A stretch of 64,000 bases of DNA from Winogradskyella psychrotolerans RS-3 (GTDB lineage Bacteria > Bacteroidota > Bacteroidia > Flavobacteriales > Flavobacteriaceae): contig NZ_ATMR01000199.1 of assembly GCF_000427335.1 (NCBI RefSeq), positions 62,001 to 126,000 on the forward strand, written 5' to 3'. The position numbers and the translations under genes are program-made. Each line of letters begins with the position of its first letter. The first letter of the stretch is position 1. This document shows positions 1 to 8,261 of the stretch, piece after piece. Under the pieces are notes generated by a model that was not told the DNA's origin, did no database searches, and saw nothing but the letters and a program-made list of their open reading frames with translations.

Positions 1-296
1 TCACAAATACCAGTACATAAATCAACTTCCTGATGACTTTGTTTGAGAAGTTTTCCCATTTCGTCCGTCATTAATTCTGCTAATTCGGTTTTATGATTTT
101 GAAGTTCTTTTCCTATGGCTTTTATGATTTTGCCACGTTCTTCAAAGGATTTCATTTTCCATTTTAGAAAAGCTTCGTGCGATTTTGTTACTGTCGATTC
201 TACCTGATCGTCGGTCATATAGGTATATGAGGATAATTCTTTTCCGTTGGCAGGATTGGTTGTTTTAAATGTGTCTTGTTTTATTTTCGTTTCCAT
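1..296 (-). CDS. NAD(P)-dependent aldehyde dehydrogenase, N-terminal part (partial)
   Basis: The gene runs off the left edge; only about 98 N-terminal residues are present, starting at the ATG complementary to 294-296. The visible sequence, beginning METKIKQDTFKTTNPANGKE and continuing through a helix with AFLKWK and ELMTDEMGKLLKQ, is the usual start of succinate-semialdehyde dehydrogenase-like aldehyde dehydrogenases. These oxidise an aldehyde to the acid with NAD(P)+ in the cytoplasm. The cofactor site and catalytic Cys/Glu lie outside the window, so substrate cannot be judged. The SDR gene just upstream on the same strand (32 bases away) is probably co-transcribed. Confidence 0.8.
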   Translation of the reverse strand, partial: METKIKQDTFKTTNPANGKELSSYTYMTDDQVESTVTKSHEAFLKWKMKSFEERGKIIKAIGKELQNHKTELAELMTDEMGKLLKQSHQEVDLCTGIC

Positions 297-327
297 AATT
301 TCTTTTTTTATGCTTTAAATTGTATTC

Positions 328-1068
328 TTATTGCTGTTCGCTTGGTACCAAGTAGATATCATTAATATTTACACGGCTAGGTTGCATAAGCGTATAATGA
401 ATAGCATTAGCAATATCCTCAGCTTCTAAAGTGGTCATCTCTTGCATCTTTTTTATATTTTCTTTTATGTCTTCATCTGTAATGGTATCGGTTAACTCCG
501 TGGCTACGGCACCTGGCTCTATAGACGTTACGTTAATACCATATTTAGGAGCTAATTCTTGTCTTAAGCCTTCCGAGAACATTTTTACTGCGGCTTTAGT
601 GGCACAGTAAACGGCACCTCCAGGAAAATAGCGATGTGCAGCCATTGAAGAAATATTAATAATATGTCCTCCTTTATTCTCTTTCATTTTAGGTAATACT
701 GCGGCAACACCGTTAAATACCCCTTTTATATTTACATCTACCATTGTATCCCATTCTTCAGTTTTTAATTTCTCAACAAAGGATAGTGGCATTAGTCCTG
801 CATTATTAATTAAGGCGTCAACTTTACCATAATTTTCAATGGTTTTTGAAACGACATGGTCAAAATCTTTCTTTTTAGTGACATCTCCTGTAACGACTAA
901 AGCGGTTCCACCTTCTTTTTCAATGGCTTGTTTTAAATCTTCTAGTTTATCTTTTCGTCTTGCCATTAATACGACTTGAGCACCATCTTTTGCTAGTTTT
1001 TTAGCTGTAGCTTCTCCAATTCCGCTTGACGCTCCTGTAATTATTATAGCTTTATTTTTTAAATCCAT
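328..1068 (-). CDS. SDR family NAD(P)-dependent oxidoreductase
   Basis: A 246-residue classical short-chain dehydrogenase. The cofactor-binding TGASSGIG motif is at residues 11-18, the structural NNAG at 88-91, the catalytic Ser near 140 and the YxxxK motif (YCATK) at 154-158, so it should be an active cytosolic oxidoreductase. An Arg pair after the second strand (MARRK) suggests NADPH preference. Length and layout match the YdfG-like group that reduces small hydroxy/keto substrates, but the substrate cannot be read from the sequence. It starts at an ATG and lies just upstream of the aldehyde dehydrogenase on the same strand, which suggests joint carbonyl metabolism. Confidence 0.9.
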   Translation of the reverse strand: MDLKNKAIIITGASSGIGEATAKKLAKDGAQVVLMARRKDKLEDLKQAIEKEGGTALVVTGDVTKKKDFDHVVSKTIENYGKVDALINNAGLMPLSFVEKLKTEEWDTMVDVNIKGVFNGVAAVLPKMKENKGGHIINISSMAAHRYFPGGAVYCATKAAVKMFSEGLRQELAPKYGINVTSIEPGAVATELTDTITDEDIKENIKKMQEMTTLEAEDIANAIHYTLMQPSRVNINDIYLVPSEQQ

Positions 1069-1315
1069 GAATTCTATTTTTAATGATTATTTGTGGACTA
1101 CTAAATTGCAACCTATTATAGGATTCACTTAACGGTAATGTGATAATTATTGCCGTAAATAGAAATAGGGCAGTGGTGACACTTGGATTATAAGTACTTC
1201 TTTAATACCATTAAGATTATTATTAAATGCGGTAACAATTGAATACTGTTCTTACTAATTTTATACCATCGACAAGCTTAAAAATTAAGTTTATATAATT
1301 TAAAATATAAAAGAC

Positions 1316-1822
1316 ATGTTAAAACCAAGACAGAAAACACCAGACTTAGCAATAAATTTAGTTAATGGTACTGAGTGGAAACTAAGTAAACAGAATCCTG
1401 AAGCCTTTACATTACTGATTGTTTATAGAGGACTTCACTGTCCGGTGTGTAAAAAATACTTAGAGGAACTACAACCTAAATTATCCAAGTTTCACGATTT
1501 GGGAGTTAATGTTATCGCTGTGAGTAGTGATACTGAAGCCAAAGCAAAAGAAACCTATGAGGAATGGGATATTGCTGATGTGCCTTTGGGTTACGAGTTT
1601 CCAATAGAAGAGGCTCGAGAATGGGGCTTATTTATTTCTAAAGGTATTAAGGATGAGCCTGATACATTTATAGAACCTGGATTGTTTATTATTAGACCAA
1701 ATCAGGAATTGTATTGTGCGTCTATACAGACGATGCCATTTGCTAGACCAGGATTGGATGACGTGATTGGTGCTATAAAATTTGTATTGAACAAAGATTA
1801 TCCGGCTAGAGGAGAGGCTTAA
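1316..1822 (+). CDS. Peroxiredoxin-like (AhpC/TSA) family protein
   Basis: A 168-residue thioredoxin-fold protein. After a beta-strand (LLIVYRG) comes HCPVC with cysteines at 42 and 45, followed by a helix (KKYLEELQPKLSKF) and the strand NVIAVSSDT, the pattern of peroxiredoxin-like AhpC/TSA proteins with a CxxC site. No signal peptide is visible, so it probably acts in the cytoplasm, reducing peroxides or disulfides. It stands alone on the plus strand after a 247-base spacer and is followed by a strong terminator at 1842-1874. The CxxC spacing differs from a canonical typical 2-Cys peroxiredoxin, so its activity is inferred. Confidence 0.8.
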   Translation: MLKPRQKTPDLAINLVNGTEWKLSKQNPEAFTLLIVYRGLHCPVCKKYLEELQPKLSKFHDLGVNVIAVSSDTEAKAKETYEEWDIADVPLGYEFPIEEAREWGLFISKGIKDEPDTFIEPGLFIIRPNQELYCASIQTMPFARPGLDDVIGAIKFVLNKDYPARGEA

Positions 1823-1841
1823 TAGTTCTAAATATATATAT

Positions 1842-1874
1842 AACGTAAAGTCGTAATTGGCTTTACGTTTTTTT
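1842..1874 (+). terminator. Rho-independent terminator
   Basis: A perfect 9-bp stem (AACGTAAAG / CTTTACGTT) with a 10-base loop is followed by a run of T residues, 20 bases after the stop of the peroxiredoxin-like gene. Confidence 0.85.
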
Positions 1875-1887
1875 ATCCTGTTATTAT

Positions 1888-2763
1888 ATGAGTACATCAA
1901 AATCATTTAAAATTCAACATTTACCACGATTGTTAGTGGCTGCTGGCAAATCTTGGTTTGATGGAGAGCCGTTTCAACGCAGTGCTATTGTGGCGTATTA
2001 TGCGGTTTTATCGTTACCCGCCTTAGTGATTATTATTTTAAAAGTGGTTGGAGGTGTTTGGGGAGAGGATATTGTAAGAGGTGAATTATTGGGTGAGATC
2101 TCTAGTGCTATTGGAGCCGATGCTGCTGATGCTATAAGAACCATGATTGAAAATCAAAGTGGTGAAAAAACGTCTGTATTTGCAACTGTCATTGGTATCG
2201 GAACCTTATTATATGGTTCTACAGGAGTGTTTTTTCAATTACAATCTGCTTTAGATAAAATATGGGAGCAAGAACCCGCATATAAAAATGATGTTGTAGC
2301 TACACTAATGAGTCGTGTGAAGAGTTTTGGGTTTATTTTAATACTGGGATTCTTATTGTTAACCAGTTTTGTATTAACCTCATTACTAAGTACGTTTAGT
2401 AGGCAATTAAACAAATTCTTACCAGACAATTTATTCGATTATTTGTTTGTGATTGACTTTTTGGTGTCCGTTGGTTTTATTTATATCTTATTTGGGACCA
2501 TGTTTAAATATCTACCTTCTGCTAAGATTACTTGGAAATCGGTGCGAACAGGTGCTGCGTTAACCACAATATTATTTTTAATTGGTAAGTATCTCTTGGC
2601 GTTATATTTTAATACTATGGAACCAGGATCTACCTATGGTGCTGCAGGATCTATTATTTTAATTATGTTGTGGGTCTCTTATTCTTGTTTAATTTTACTG
2701 TTTGGAGCCCATTTTACAAAGGCATATGCGGATCGCTATGTTGATAATGATTATATTTCTTAA
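1888..2763 (+). CDS. YihY/virulence factor BrkB family membrane protein
   Basis: A 291-residue integral inner-membrane protein. The N-terminal helix contains the RSAIVAYYAVLSLPALVII signature of the YihY/BrkB family, followed by several further hydrophobic segments and the conserved STGVFFQLQSALDKIWE region around residues 112-128. The C-terminal part has YGAAGSIILIMLWVSYS, also typical. Length is normal for the family. Members are widespread but their function is not firmly established, so none is assigned. The start ATG lies only 14 bases after the terminator of the preceding gene, so it must have its own promoter within or just after that hairpin, or depend on readthrough. Confidence 0.88.
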   Translation: MSTSKSFKIQHLPRLLVAAGKSWFDGEPFQRSAIVAYYAVLSLPALVIIILKVVGGVWGEDIVRGELLGEISSAIGADAADAIRTMIENQSGEKTSVFATVIGIGTLLYGSTGVFFQLQSALDKIWEQEPAYKNDVVATLMSRVKSFGFILILGFLLLTSFVLTSLLSTFSRQLNKFLPDNLFDYLFVIDFLVSVGFIYILFGTMFKYLPSAKITWKSVRTGAALTTILFLIGKYLLALYFNTMEPGSTYGAAGSIILIMLWVSYSCLILLFGAHFTKAYADRYVDNDYIS

Positions 2764-3072
2764 GTTAAATGTTTATGCTTACTCGTGTGAGGTGAGCTAA
2801 TATATATCCTGAATTTTGTTTCTGTTTTTTATAATAGTCAACTATTTAAATATCAAGTGGATTAACTGTAAAATAACATCACTGTTTTTATGTCATTTCA
2901 TTTCTAACACGTCATAAAATGTAAAGCTGCGCCGTTTTTAAATAAAGCAGATAAAGAGCCTCTTCTAAAAACAAACCACTATTTTTACTGTTTCTTTAGG
3001 CGTATTCACGTCATTATAAAAGCATATTTACCTCGCATTAGTTGGACCTTTTAGTGTCCATTGTTTAATATT
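2764..3072. other. Intergenic region without recognised features
   Basis: About 310 bases between the YihY-like gene and the MFS transporter. It is A+T rich; no coding frame, strong hairpin or repeat was recognised. It presumably carries the promoter of the MFS gene. Confidence 0.5.
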
Positions 3073-4263
3073 ATGGCAAAATTAGATGAAAACGGATTAC
3101 ATAAAGGCTCTCGAACGCTATTGCTTGTAGGGGTTTTATTTGTCTCTATAAATTTAAGACCAGCACTTTCTAGTATTGGACCGTTAATAGACATGATTCG
3201 CTTAGATGTTGGGCTTTCTGACACCTTATTAGGATTACTCACCACCTTGCCATTACTTGCATTTGGCGTAGTTTCTACAATGACTCCCTTATTTACCAAA
3301 CGTTTTGGAATAGGAAATACCCTTTTAGGTGCTTTAATTTTACTTGCAACAGGAATTATAATTCGTTCTGCCGGCAGCATTTTTGCATTGTATTTAGGAA
3401 CCATTTTACTGGGAGTAGCTATTGCGTTTGGAAATGTGTTGATACCAGCATTAATTAAACGCAATTTTCCTCATAAAGCTGGGTTTGTTACCAGTTTGTA
3501 CTCCGGAATTATGTCTTTAGGAGCTGCTTTTGCGGCAGGGTTAAGTGTACCATTAGCGATAGAGATGGACCTCGGTTGGAGAGGGTCTTTAGGAGTTTGG
3601 GCATTGTTAGCTGTATTTGCGATTATCATTTGGATTCCTAATATTAAACGTATTAAGCGGTTACCACCAAATCGAAGTTTTAAAGTTGCTATGAAAAAAC
3701 TGAGTGGTTCGGTATTGGTTTGGAAAATGGCATTTTATATGGGACTTCAATCTGCAGCTTTTTATGTTATTTTAGCTTGGTTACCAGCCATATTAATTGA
3801 TCGCGGATTTGATGCTTCATATGCGGGTTGGATGCTTTCGTTATCCCAAGGTACTGGGATTATAGGCGCACTTTTTATTCCTATTTGGGCAGGTTCTAGA
3901 AAAGATCAACGTTTAGTTATTGTTTCTTTAATTGTTGTAGAACTTATAGCGTTAATTGGGTTATTGTTACCAGGAATGGGAATGATTGAACTTTGGGTTG
4001 GGCTGATAGGTTTAGTACTTGGTGGCACATTTGGTTTGGCTTTATTACTTATTGTTTTACGATCTAATGATGCAGAAACAGCCGCTGAACTTTCTGGTAT
4101 TGTACAATCTATCGGTTATTTTATTGCTGCTGCAGGACCATTTATAGTTGGTGTGATTTATGACTTAACAGATATGTGGAATTATGCTTTAATCTTATTA
4201 ATAGTATTAACATTGATTAAACTGGTAATGGGGCTTGATGTTGGTAAAGATCGAAAAGTTTAA
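3073..4263 (+). CDS. MFS transporter, CynX/NimT family
   Basis: A 396-residue major facilitator protein with about twelve hydrophobic segments. The N-terminal LLVGVLFVSINLRPALSSIGPLI is the hallmark of the CynX/NimT (cyanate/2-nitroimidazole transporter-like) branch; the inner loop around TKRFGIGNTLL corresponds to the MFS loop 2-3 motif. It should export or import a small anionic or aromatic compound across the inner membrane, but the substrate is not predictable. I chose the ATG at 3073 rather than the in-frame TTG at 3061, because ATG is far more likely and nothing conserved lies between them. Confidence 0.87.
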   Translation: MAKLDENGLHKGSRTLLLVGVLFVSINLRPALSSIGPLIDMIRLDVGLSDTLLGLLTTLPLLAFGVVSTMTPLFTKRFGIGNTLLGALILLATGIIIRSAGSIFALYLGTILLGVAIAFGNVLIPALIKRNFPHKAGFVTSLYSGIMSLGAAFAAGLSVPLAIEMDLGWRGSLGVWALLAVFAIIIWIPNIKRIKRLPPNRSFKVAMKKLSGSVLVWKMAFYMGLQSAAFYVILAWLPAILIDRGFDASYAGWMLSLSQGTGIIGALFIPIWAGSRKDQRLVIVSLIVVELIALIGLLLPGMGMIELWVGLIGLVLGGTFGLALLLIVLRSNDAETAAELSGIVQSIGYFIAAAGPFIVGVIYDLTDMWNYALILLIVLTLIKLVMGLDVGKDRKV

Positions 4264-4310
4264 TATGATATTAGTTTTACATCAAAACTAAAGATAGTAA
4301 GTTATCCTAA

Positions 4311-5226
4311 ATTCTATTTTACATAATATAAATTATAGGACAATATATAGCAATTAGCGTAATAGCGCTTTTGGGCGATATTTGACATAATCACAGTTCT
4401 AGTGACACGCAGTGTTCTATAACGTTACTGATTATGTACAAGCTAATTGCGGGTTCTATATAATTAGCATAATAGCGCTTTTGGATGCTATTTGACATCA
4501 TCATAGTTCTATTGACACGCAGTGTTCTATAACGTTACTGATTATGTACAAGCTAATTGCGGGTTCTATATAATTAGCATAACAGCGCTTTTGGATGCTA
4601 TTTGACATCATCATAGTTCTAGTGACACGTAATGTTCTATAACGTTAGTGATTATGTACAAGCTAATTGCGGGTTCTATATAATTAGCATAACAGCGCTT
4701 TTGGATGCTATTTGACATCATCATAGTTCTAGTGACACGTAATGTTCTATAACGTTAGTGATTATGTAGAAGCTAATTGCGGGCTGTATAATTATAGTAA
4801 TAGCGCTTTTGGATGCTATTTGATCTCATTTTGATTCTTCAATGATTTATAGTGTTCTAAAACGTGACTGATTATATGTACAAGCTCATTGTGAGTTATA
4901 TATTTTGTGCGTTTTAAATGTATTGATTTATCCGTTACTGATAACTTTTATATTCTAAGCTGTGGACTTATTATTTCGATATACGCGATTTATATGACTT
5001 TAAGTCGTTGTGATGCTTTTTGGATTCTGGTTAAGATATTGCCTTCAATTGGTGCTATATTATGGCTGACCCGAATTAGATGCGGCTCATATACGGCTTA
5101 GATATGAATTAGACCCGAAGGAACTACGGGTGAACCTCATATTTGGTATGGCTGTGGATTCGTGTTGAGCCCTTGTTATTACTGTTTTAGCCGTGATTTA
5201 GGTGACTTAATTCTATTTTACATAAT
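4311..5226. repeat. 17-bp direct repeat bounding a non-coding segment
   Basis: The exact 17-mer ATTCTATTTTACATAAT occurs at 4311-4327 and again at 5210-5226 in the same orientation. It encloses the 110-bp tandem array and about 330 further bases of non-coding DNA. No inverted terminal repeats or transposase were seen inside, so this may be an old insertion footprint or a product of recombination. Confidence 0.5.
4341..4893. repeat. 110-bp tandem repeat, about five copies
   Basis: The motif AGCTAATTGC recurs at 4441, 4551, 4661 and 4771, an exact 110-bp period, with a degenerate form at 4883. Copies differ by a few substitutions and the last is clearly decayed. At each junction GCTAATT and AATTAGC form a 7-bp perfect inverted repeat with a 13-base loop, so each unit could fold as a hairpin. 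No coding frame spans the array and there are no unique spacers, so it is not a CRISPR array. Confidence 0.9.
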
Positions 5227-5259
5227 GTTCTTTTGGTTGTTGGTTGTTGGTGTATGGTT

Positions 5260-6054
5260 TTAGATGATGGAAATGCATTGCATCGATTTTGGTGTTTTGA
5301 ACGTTTGGAAGGAATCGTTTTGCTGCTTTAGGTATGCGATGCCTAACCATGTCGTCATGGCCACATCTGTTGGAATGCCTTTTGGTGTTGGCGATTGCCA
5401 TTGTAAGTTAAGATGGTGATATATCGTATTAAGTGCTAATGGTTGACTTTCTATGATACCACCTAATGTATGGTGTTCGGGATGTGTTGGTTGATAGGCT
5501 TGTATTTTGGGTTGCCATTGTAATTTAGAGACACAACTTATAGCTGCTGTGAGCTGATAATGTGTGGCCTTTTTGGGAATTCTATAATGTTCGTTTGCTA
5601 TGCTTTCTGGAATCTGTACTGAAATTTCGTTACGATGTGAATTGGTTGTGACTTTCGTTTTTGAGTTGTATAGTTGATGAAACTCCAGGTCTTTATTCAG
5701 TTGAAAACCTATGAGTTCTGAAGGACTATTGAAAAGGTCGGCCTCTCTTTCACCGAACGTACCACTCCCCTTTTGAATGATTTTACGGCAACAGCCTGTT
5801 AAACGGCTCGCCATATAGTTGTATTTAAACTGATTGGCTTTGTCTGCTAAACCTAGCCGAATGGCTTTTGATAGCTGTGATGCCGCTGCAAACTCTTGGT
5901 TATTATTCTTAACGTTTATAAAGGCCGGATCGTTATTAATACGCGCTCTTGATGGTCCAGCAGCTTTGCGCACAATGTATTGGCCATTGAGTTGGTAATA
6001 GCACTTTCCATTTAAAGTGCCTACAAGTTTTAGGATGCCTTTTTGTCTGGACAT
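5260..6054 (-). CDS. Hypothetical protein of a Bacteroidota-specific repeat-associated type
   Basis: A 264-residue protein of unknown function. The N-terminal block (RQKGILKLVGTLNGKCYY, then a basic stretch and INNDPAFINVKNNNQEF) resembles a family I recall from many flavobacterial genomes, where such proteins occur in several copies and often near accessory DNA; no function is established. No signal peptide, membrane segment or catalytic motif is visible. Predicted beta-strands alternate with polar loops in the C-terminal half. It ends close to the end of the 110-bp repeat region and begins next to a low-complexity array. Codon use looks similar to its neighbours. Confidence 0.65.
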   Translation of the reverse strand: MSRQKGILKLVGTLNGKCYYQLNGQYIVRKAAGPSRARINNDPAFINVKNNNQEFAAASQLSKAIRLGLADKANQFKYNYMASRLTGCCRKIIQKGSGTFGEREADLFNSPSELIGFQLNKDLEFHQLYNSKTKVTTNSHRNEISVQIPESIANEHYRIPKKATHYQLTAAISCVSKLQWQPKIQAYQPTHPEHHTLGGIIESQPLALNTIYHHLNLQWQSPTPKGIPTDVAMTTWLGIAYLKQQNDSFQTFKTPKSMQCISII

Positions 6055-6111
6055 TGGTTTTGAGCTTGTTAGAGATTGTAAAATACGGATTTTTTTGGAT
6101 TTCTATATTCG

Positions 6112-6210
6112 GTGTGAAGTGTGAAGTGTGAAGTGTGAAGTGTAAAGTGTTCAGTGTTCAGTGTTCAGTGTTCAGTGTTCGGTGTTCGGTGTAAAGTGTG
6201 AAGTGGGAGG
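6112..6210. repeat. Low-complexity array A1 (GTGTGAA/GTGTTCA units)
   Basis: Short tandem units of 7-8 bases related to GTGTGAA, then GTGTTCA and GTGTTCG. A closely matching array in the same orientation lies at 7402-7470. Confidence 0.85.
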
Positions 6211-6218
6211 GTTTTTAG

Positions 6219-6345
6219 AGCCAAGAGCCAAGAGGCAAGAACCAAGAGCCAAGAGGCAAGAACCAAGAACCAAGAATATAGAATATAGAGCCGAGAGGCA
6301 AGAATCAAGAACCTAGAATCAAGATACAAGAATCTAGAGGTAAGA
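6219..6345. repeat. Low-complexity array B1 (GAGCCAA/AGAACCA units)
   Basis: Tandem 7-base units of the type GAGCCAA, GAGGCAA, GAACCAA and then AGAATATAGAATATAG. It follows array A1 directly and is paralleled by an array at 7478-7608. Reading frames through it are artefacts of the repeat. Confidence 0.85.
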
Positions 6346-6429
6346 ATTAAGACCATATATGATTTTTCCGTTTAGAAAGTTGCTTGTTAACTTGTTGATT
6401 GTTAAATTTATAGATCTAAGACCATAATC

Positions 6430-6528
6430 ATGGAGCAACTATTTAATCTTAATGTTGAGGCTTACCGACTCATACTACTCGTTGTTTGTGTTATTATAAT
6501 AGGTGTTGTCTATAAATATATCCTCTAA
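6430..6528 (+). CDS. Possible 32-residue single-span membrane microprotein
   Basis: An ATG at 6430 opens a frame of 32 residues: a short polar N-terminus (MEQLFNLNVEAYR) followed by an uninterrupted hydrophobic stretch LILLVVCVIIIGVV and the tail YKYIL. The composition is what a single transmembrane helix needs. Its end overlaps the start of the HNH gene by 26 bases in another frame, so the two may be translationally coupled. There is no recognised family, and such a short frame can arise by chance, so the call is tentative. Confidence 0.35.
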   Translation: MEQLFNLNVEAYRLILLVVCVIIIGVVYKYIL

Positions 6529-6754
6529 AATATTATCTAGACGCCAACTTTACTACAGAAATGTTTATTTAAAATCGGATGCTTGGAAACGTAAACGCTA
6601 TGTCGTTTTAAAAAGAGATAATTGGAGTTGTGTGCGTTGTGGTGCTTATGCTACGCAAGTACATCACAAGCGTTATGCCAAGAAAAATATTGGTAAAGAA
6701 CCTATAAAATGGTTAGTGTCTATTTGTGAGCCTTGCCATGATCGATTGCATTAG
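6503..6754 (+). CDS. Small HNH endonuclease domain protein
   Basis: An 83-residue protein that is almost only an HNH fold. It has a CxxC pair at 43/46 (WSCVRCG), the HH pair at 54/55 in QVHHKRY, and the second zinc pair CxxC with following His at 75/78/79 (CEPCHDRLH). These features match HNH nucleases of the 5-methylcytosine restriction (McrA-like) superfamily; it should bind a structural zinc and nick or cut DNA with one divalent ion. The start is uncertain: the frame has only GTG (6503) or TTG (6506) before the conserved part, and no in-frame ATG. It lies between two matching pairs of low-complexity arrays, suggesting an accessory origin. Confidence 0.72.
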   Translation: MLSINISSKILSRRQLYYRNVYLKSDAWKRKRYVVLKRDNWSCVRCGAYATQVHHKRYAKKNIGKEPIKWLVSICEPCHDRLH

Positions 6755-7009
6755 TTATTCTATTTTAGATTCGTTGTTGGTCTTTGTTTGATGGTGGTTG
6801 ATGAAATGCAACAATTAAAAATGGTATTGCGTTACTACTTATTAATGATCTCCTTTAATTTTAAGTATTACATTTTGTTTATGAAGACTTATCATATGCC
6901 ATCGCTGCTATGACTTATTCAACACGTTAATTATTCGTGTTTTGGGTTGATTTTTTGTACCTTATGATATGTGATTTGTGTTTATTATTAACCTTAAAAA
7001 CAACGTATT

Positions 7010-7396
7010 ATGAATTATTATTTTAGTAAAATCTTAAAAGGTAATTTTGACGCTACTGTAGAGAAAGTTACCGCAGCACTTAAAACGGAACAGTTTGGTG
7101 TGTTAACGGAAATCGATATTAAAGCCACGCTTAAAGAGAAGCTGGATGTTAATTTTAATAATTATAAAATCTTAGGGGCTTGTAATCCTCCGTATGCTCA
7201 TAAAGCCTTATTAGCGGAGAATAAAATTGGGACCATGCTGCCTTGTAATGTTATTGTGCAGGAATTAGATTCTGGTGATATTGAAGTGGCTGCTGTTAAT
7301 CCTATGGCTTCTATGCAAGCGGTGCAGAATGAGGAATTAAAAGGGATTGCTGAGGAGATTACTGAGAAGTTAAAGGCTGTGATTGAGGGGCTTTGA
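7010..7396 (+). CDS. DUF302 domain-containing protein
   Basis: A 128-residue protein that is a complete DUF302 domain: the FDATVEKVTAALKTEQFGVLTEIDIKATL start, the YKILGACNPPYAHKAL core and the closing NPMASMQAV segment are all present. DUF302 proteins are small cytosolic proteins of unsettled function. No signal peptide is visible. The gene starts at an ATG after a clear intergenic gap and ends directly at the second low-complexity array, which may have replaced its terminator. Confidence 0.88.
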   Translation: MNYYFSKILKGNFDATVEKVTAALKTEQFGVLTEIDIKATLKEKLDVNFNNYKILGACNPPYAHKALLAENKIGTMLPCNVIVQELDSGDIEVAAVNPMASMQAVQNEELKGIAEEITEKLKAVIEGL

Positions 7397-7401
7397 GGGA
7401 A

Positions 7402-7470
7402 GTTTGAAGTGTGAAGTTTAAAGTGTTCAGTGTTCAGTGTTCAGTGTTCGGTGTAAAGTGTGAAGTGGGA
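7402..7470. repeat. Low-complexity array A2, direct copy of A1
   Basis: The sequence from AAAGTGTTCAGTG through GTGTAAAGTGTGAAGTGGGA and a following GGTTTTTAGA matches array A1 at 6145-6220 nearly base for base, in the same orientation about 1.3 kb away. Confidence 0.8.
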
Positions 7471-7477
7471 CGGTTTT

Positions 7478-7608
7478 TAGAATCAGGAGCCTAGAACCAA
7501 GAGCCTGGAATCACGAATTTAGAATATAGAGCCAATAAGCAAGAGCTCAGAACCAAGAGCCAAGACTATAGAATATAGAGCAATGAAGTTAGAATATAGA
7601 ATAAAGAG
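7478..7608. repeat. Low-complexity array B2, diverged copy of B1
   Basis: Degenerate units of the GAGCCAA / AGAACCA / AGAATATAGA type follow array A2 exactly as B1 follows A1. Confidence 0.75.
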
Positions 7609-7661
7609 AGGTTTTTAGTTGGTGGTTGTTGGTTCGTGGTGTTTCGTTATAAGAACTCCGT

Positions 7662-8261
7662 TTAATAATACAATCTGAAATCCAGTAATGTGCAGGCGTT
7701 ATAATGTCTTTGGTGCAATTCTTCTACAACGGCTAACATATCATCATCTTCTTTAAATAAATTAAAGAATGCTTCATCAAGTTTTGTGCTCGCTATACCA
7801 TTATAGGCATTACCATAGCCAGAAATCGCTTTTGCTCCCGTAATATCTAAAATATATTGTGCTTCTTCTTCGTCTAAATCTAGAATTTTGGCATTTGAAA
7901 AATGTAAAATCTTTCCGTTTAATTGGCCTTCAAAAAGTTCTGCGATTTCTTGTAAACTATAGTAATAGTCATTTAAACAAATGTTATTGGCTTCACCCCT
8001 AATTACCAAATAGATGATTTCATAATCCTTAAAGTTATGATCATCTAATACCAATGCGTTTAAGCTATCTTCTAATCCTTCAATGGTGTCGCAGGTTTTA
8101 TATATACTTGCTATGCCATAGTTTAAGGCCAATTGCTCTAAGTTCTCTTGTGCTTCGGTTACCGTGTTGGCGTCTACATCATCAACTCCTTCTAAGCAAT
8201 AAATAAAGTACTCTGTTTCTGTAATCTGTTCTTGGGGTACTTGTGGTCTTTTTTCTAGCAA
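7662..8261 (-). CDS. DUF6642 family protein
   Basis: A 199-residue protein beginning, after a short variable stretch, with YFIYCLEGVDD, which fits what I know of the DUF6642 family. Later parts (DYEIIYLVIRGEAN, LNGKILHFSNAK) sit where a caspase-like fold would place its His and Cys strands, but neither His nor Cys is present, so a protease function is not supported. The frame has no ATG: a stop lies nine codons upstream, and only TTG (8261) or CTG (8279) can start it, so either a non-ATG start is used or the N-terminus has been changed. It lies 277 bases downstream of the large STAND NTPase gene on the same strand. Confidence 0.65.
   Translation of the reverse strand: MLEKRPQVPQEQITETEYFIYCLEGVDDVDANTVTEAQENLEQLALNYGIASIYKTCDTIEGLEDSLNALVLDDHNFKDYEIIYLVIRGEANNICLNDYYYSLQEIAELFEGQLNGKILHFSNAKILDLDEEEAQYILDITGAKAISGYGNAYNGIASTKLDEAFFNLFKEDDDMLAVVEELHQRHYNACTLLDFRLYY

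Noticed and set aside
4341-4893. CRISPR array
   Set aside because: The 110-bp units follow each other directly; there are no short repeats with unique spacers and no cas genes.
4341-4893. Integron attC-like sites
   Set aside because: Hairpins and even spacing are suggestive, but no cassette genes lie between the units, the conserved GTTRRRY/RYYYAAC core pair was not found, and there is no integrase.
4907-5101. Plus-strand 64-residue frame after the 110-bp array
   Set aside because: No recognised start context or family, and it lies in decayed non-coding sequence; nothing supports expression.
6165-6356. Minus-strand 63-residue frame rich in SRFLYLDSRFLILAS-like repeats
   Set aside because: It is a translation of the GAGCCAA low-complexity array, not a gene.
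6503-6754. HNH gene as part of a restriction-modification system
   Set aside because: No methyltransferase or specificity gene is nearby; it is a lone small nuclease.
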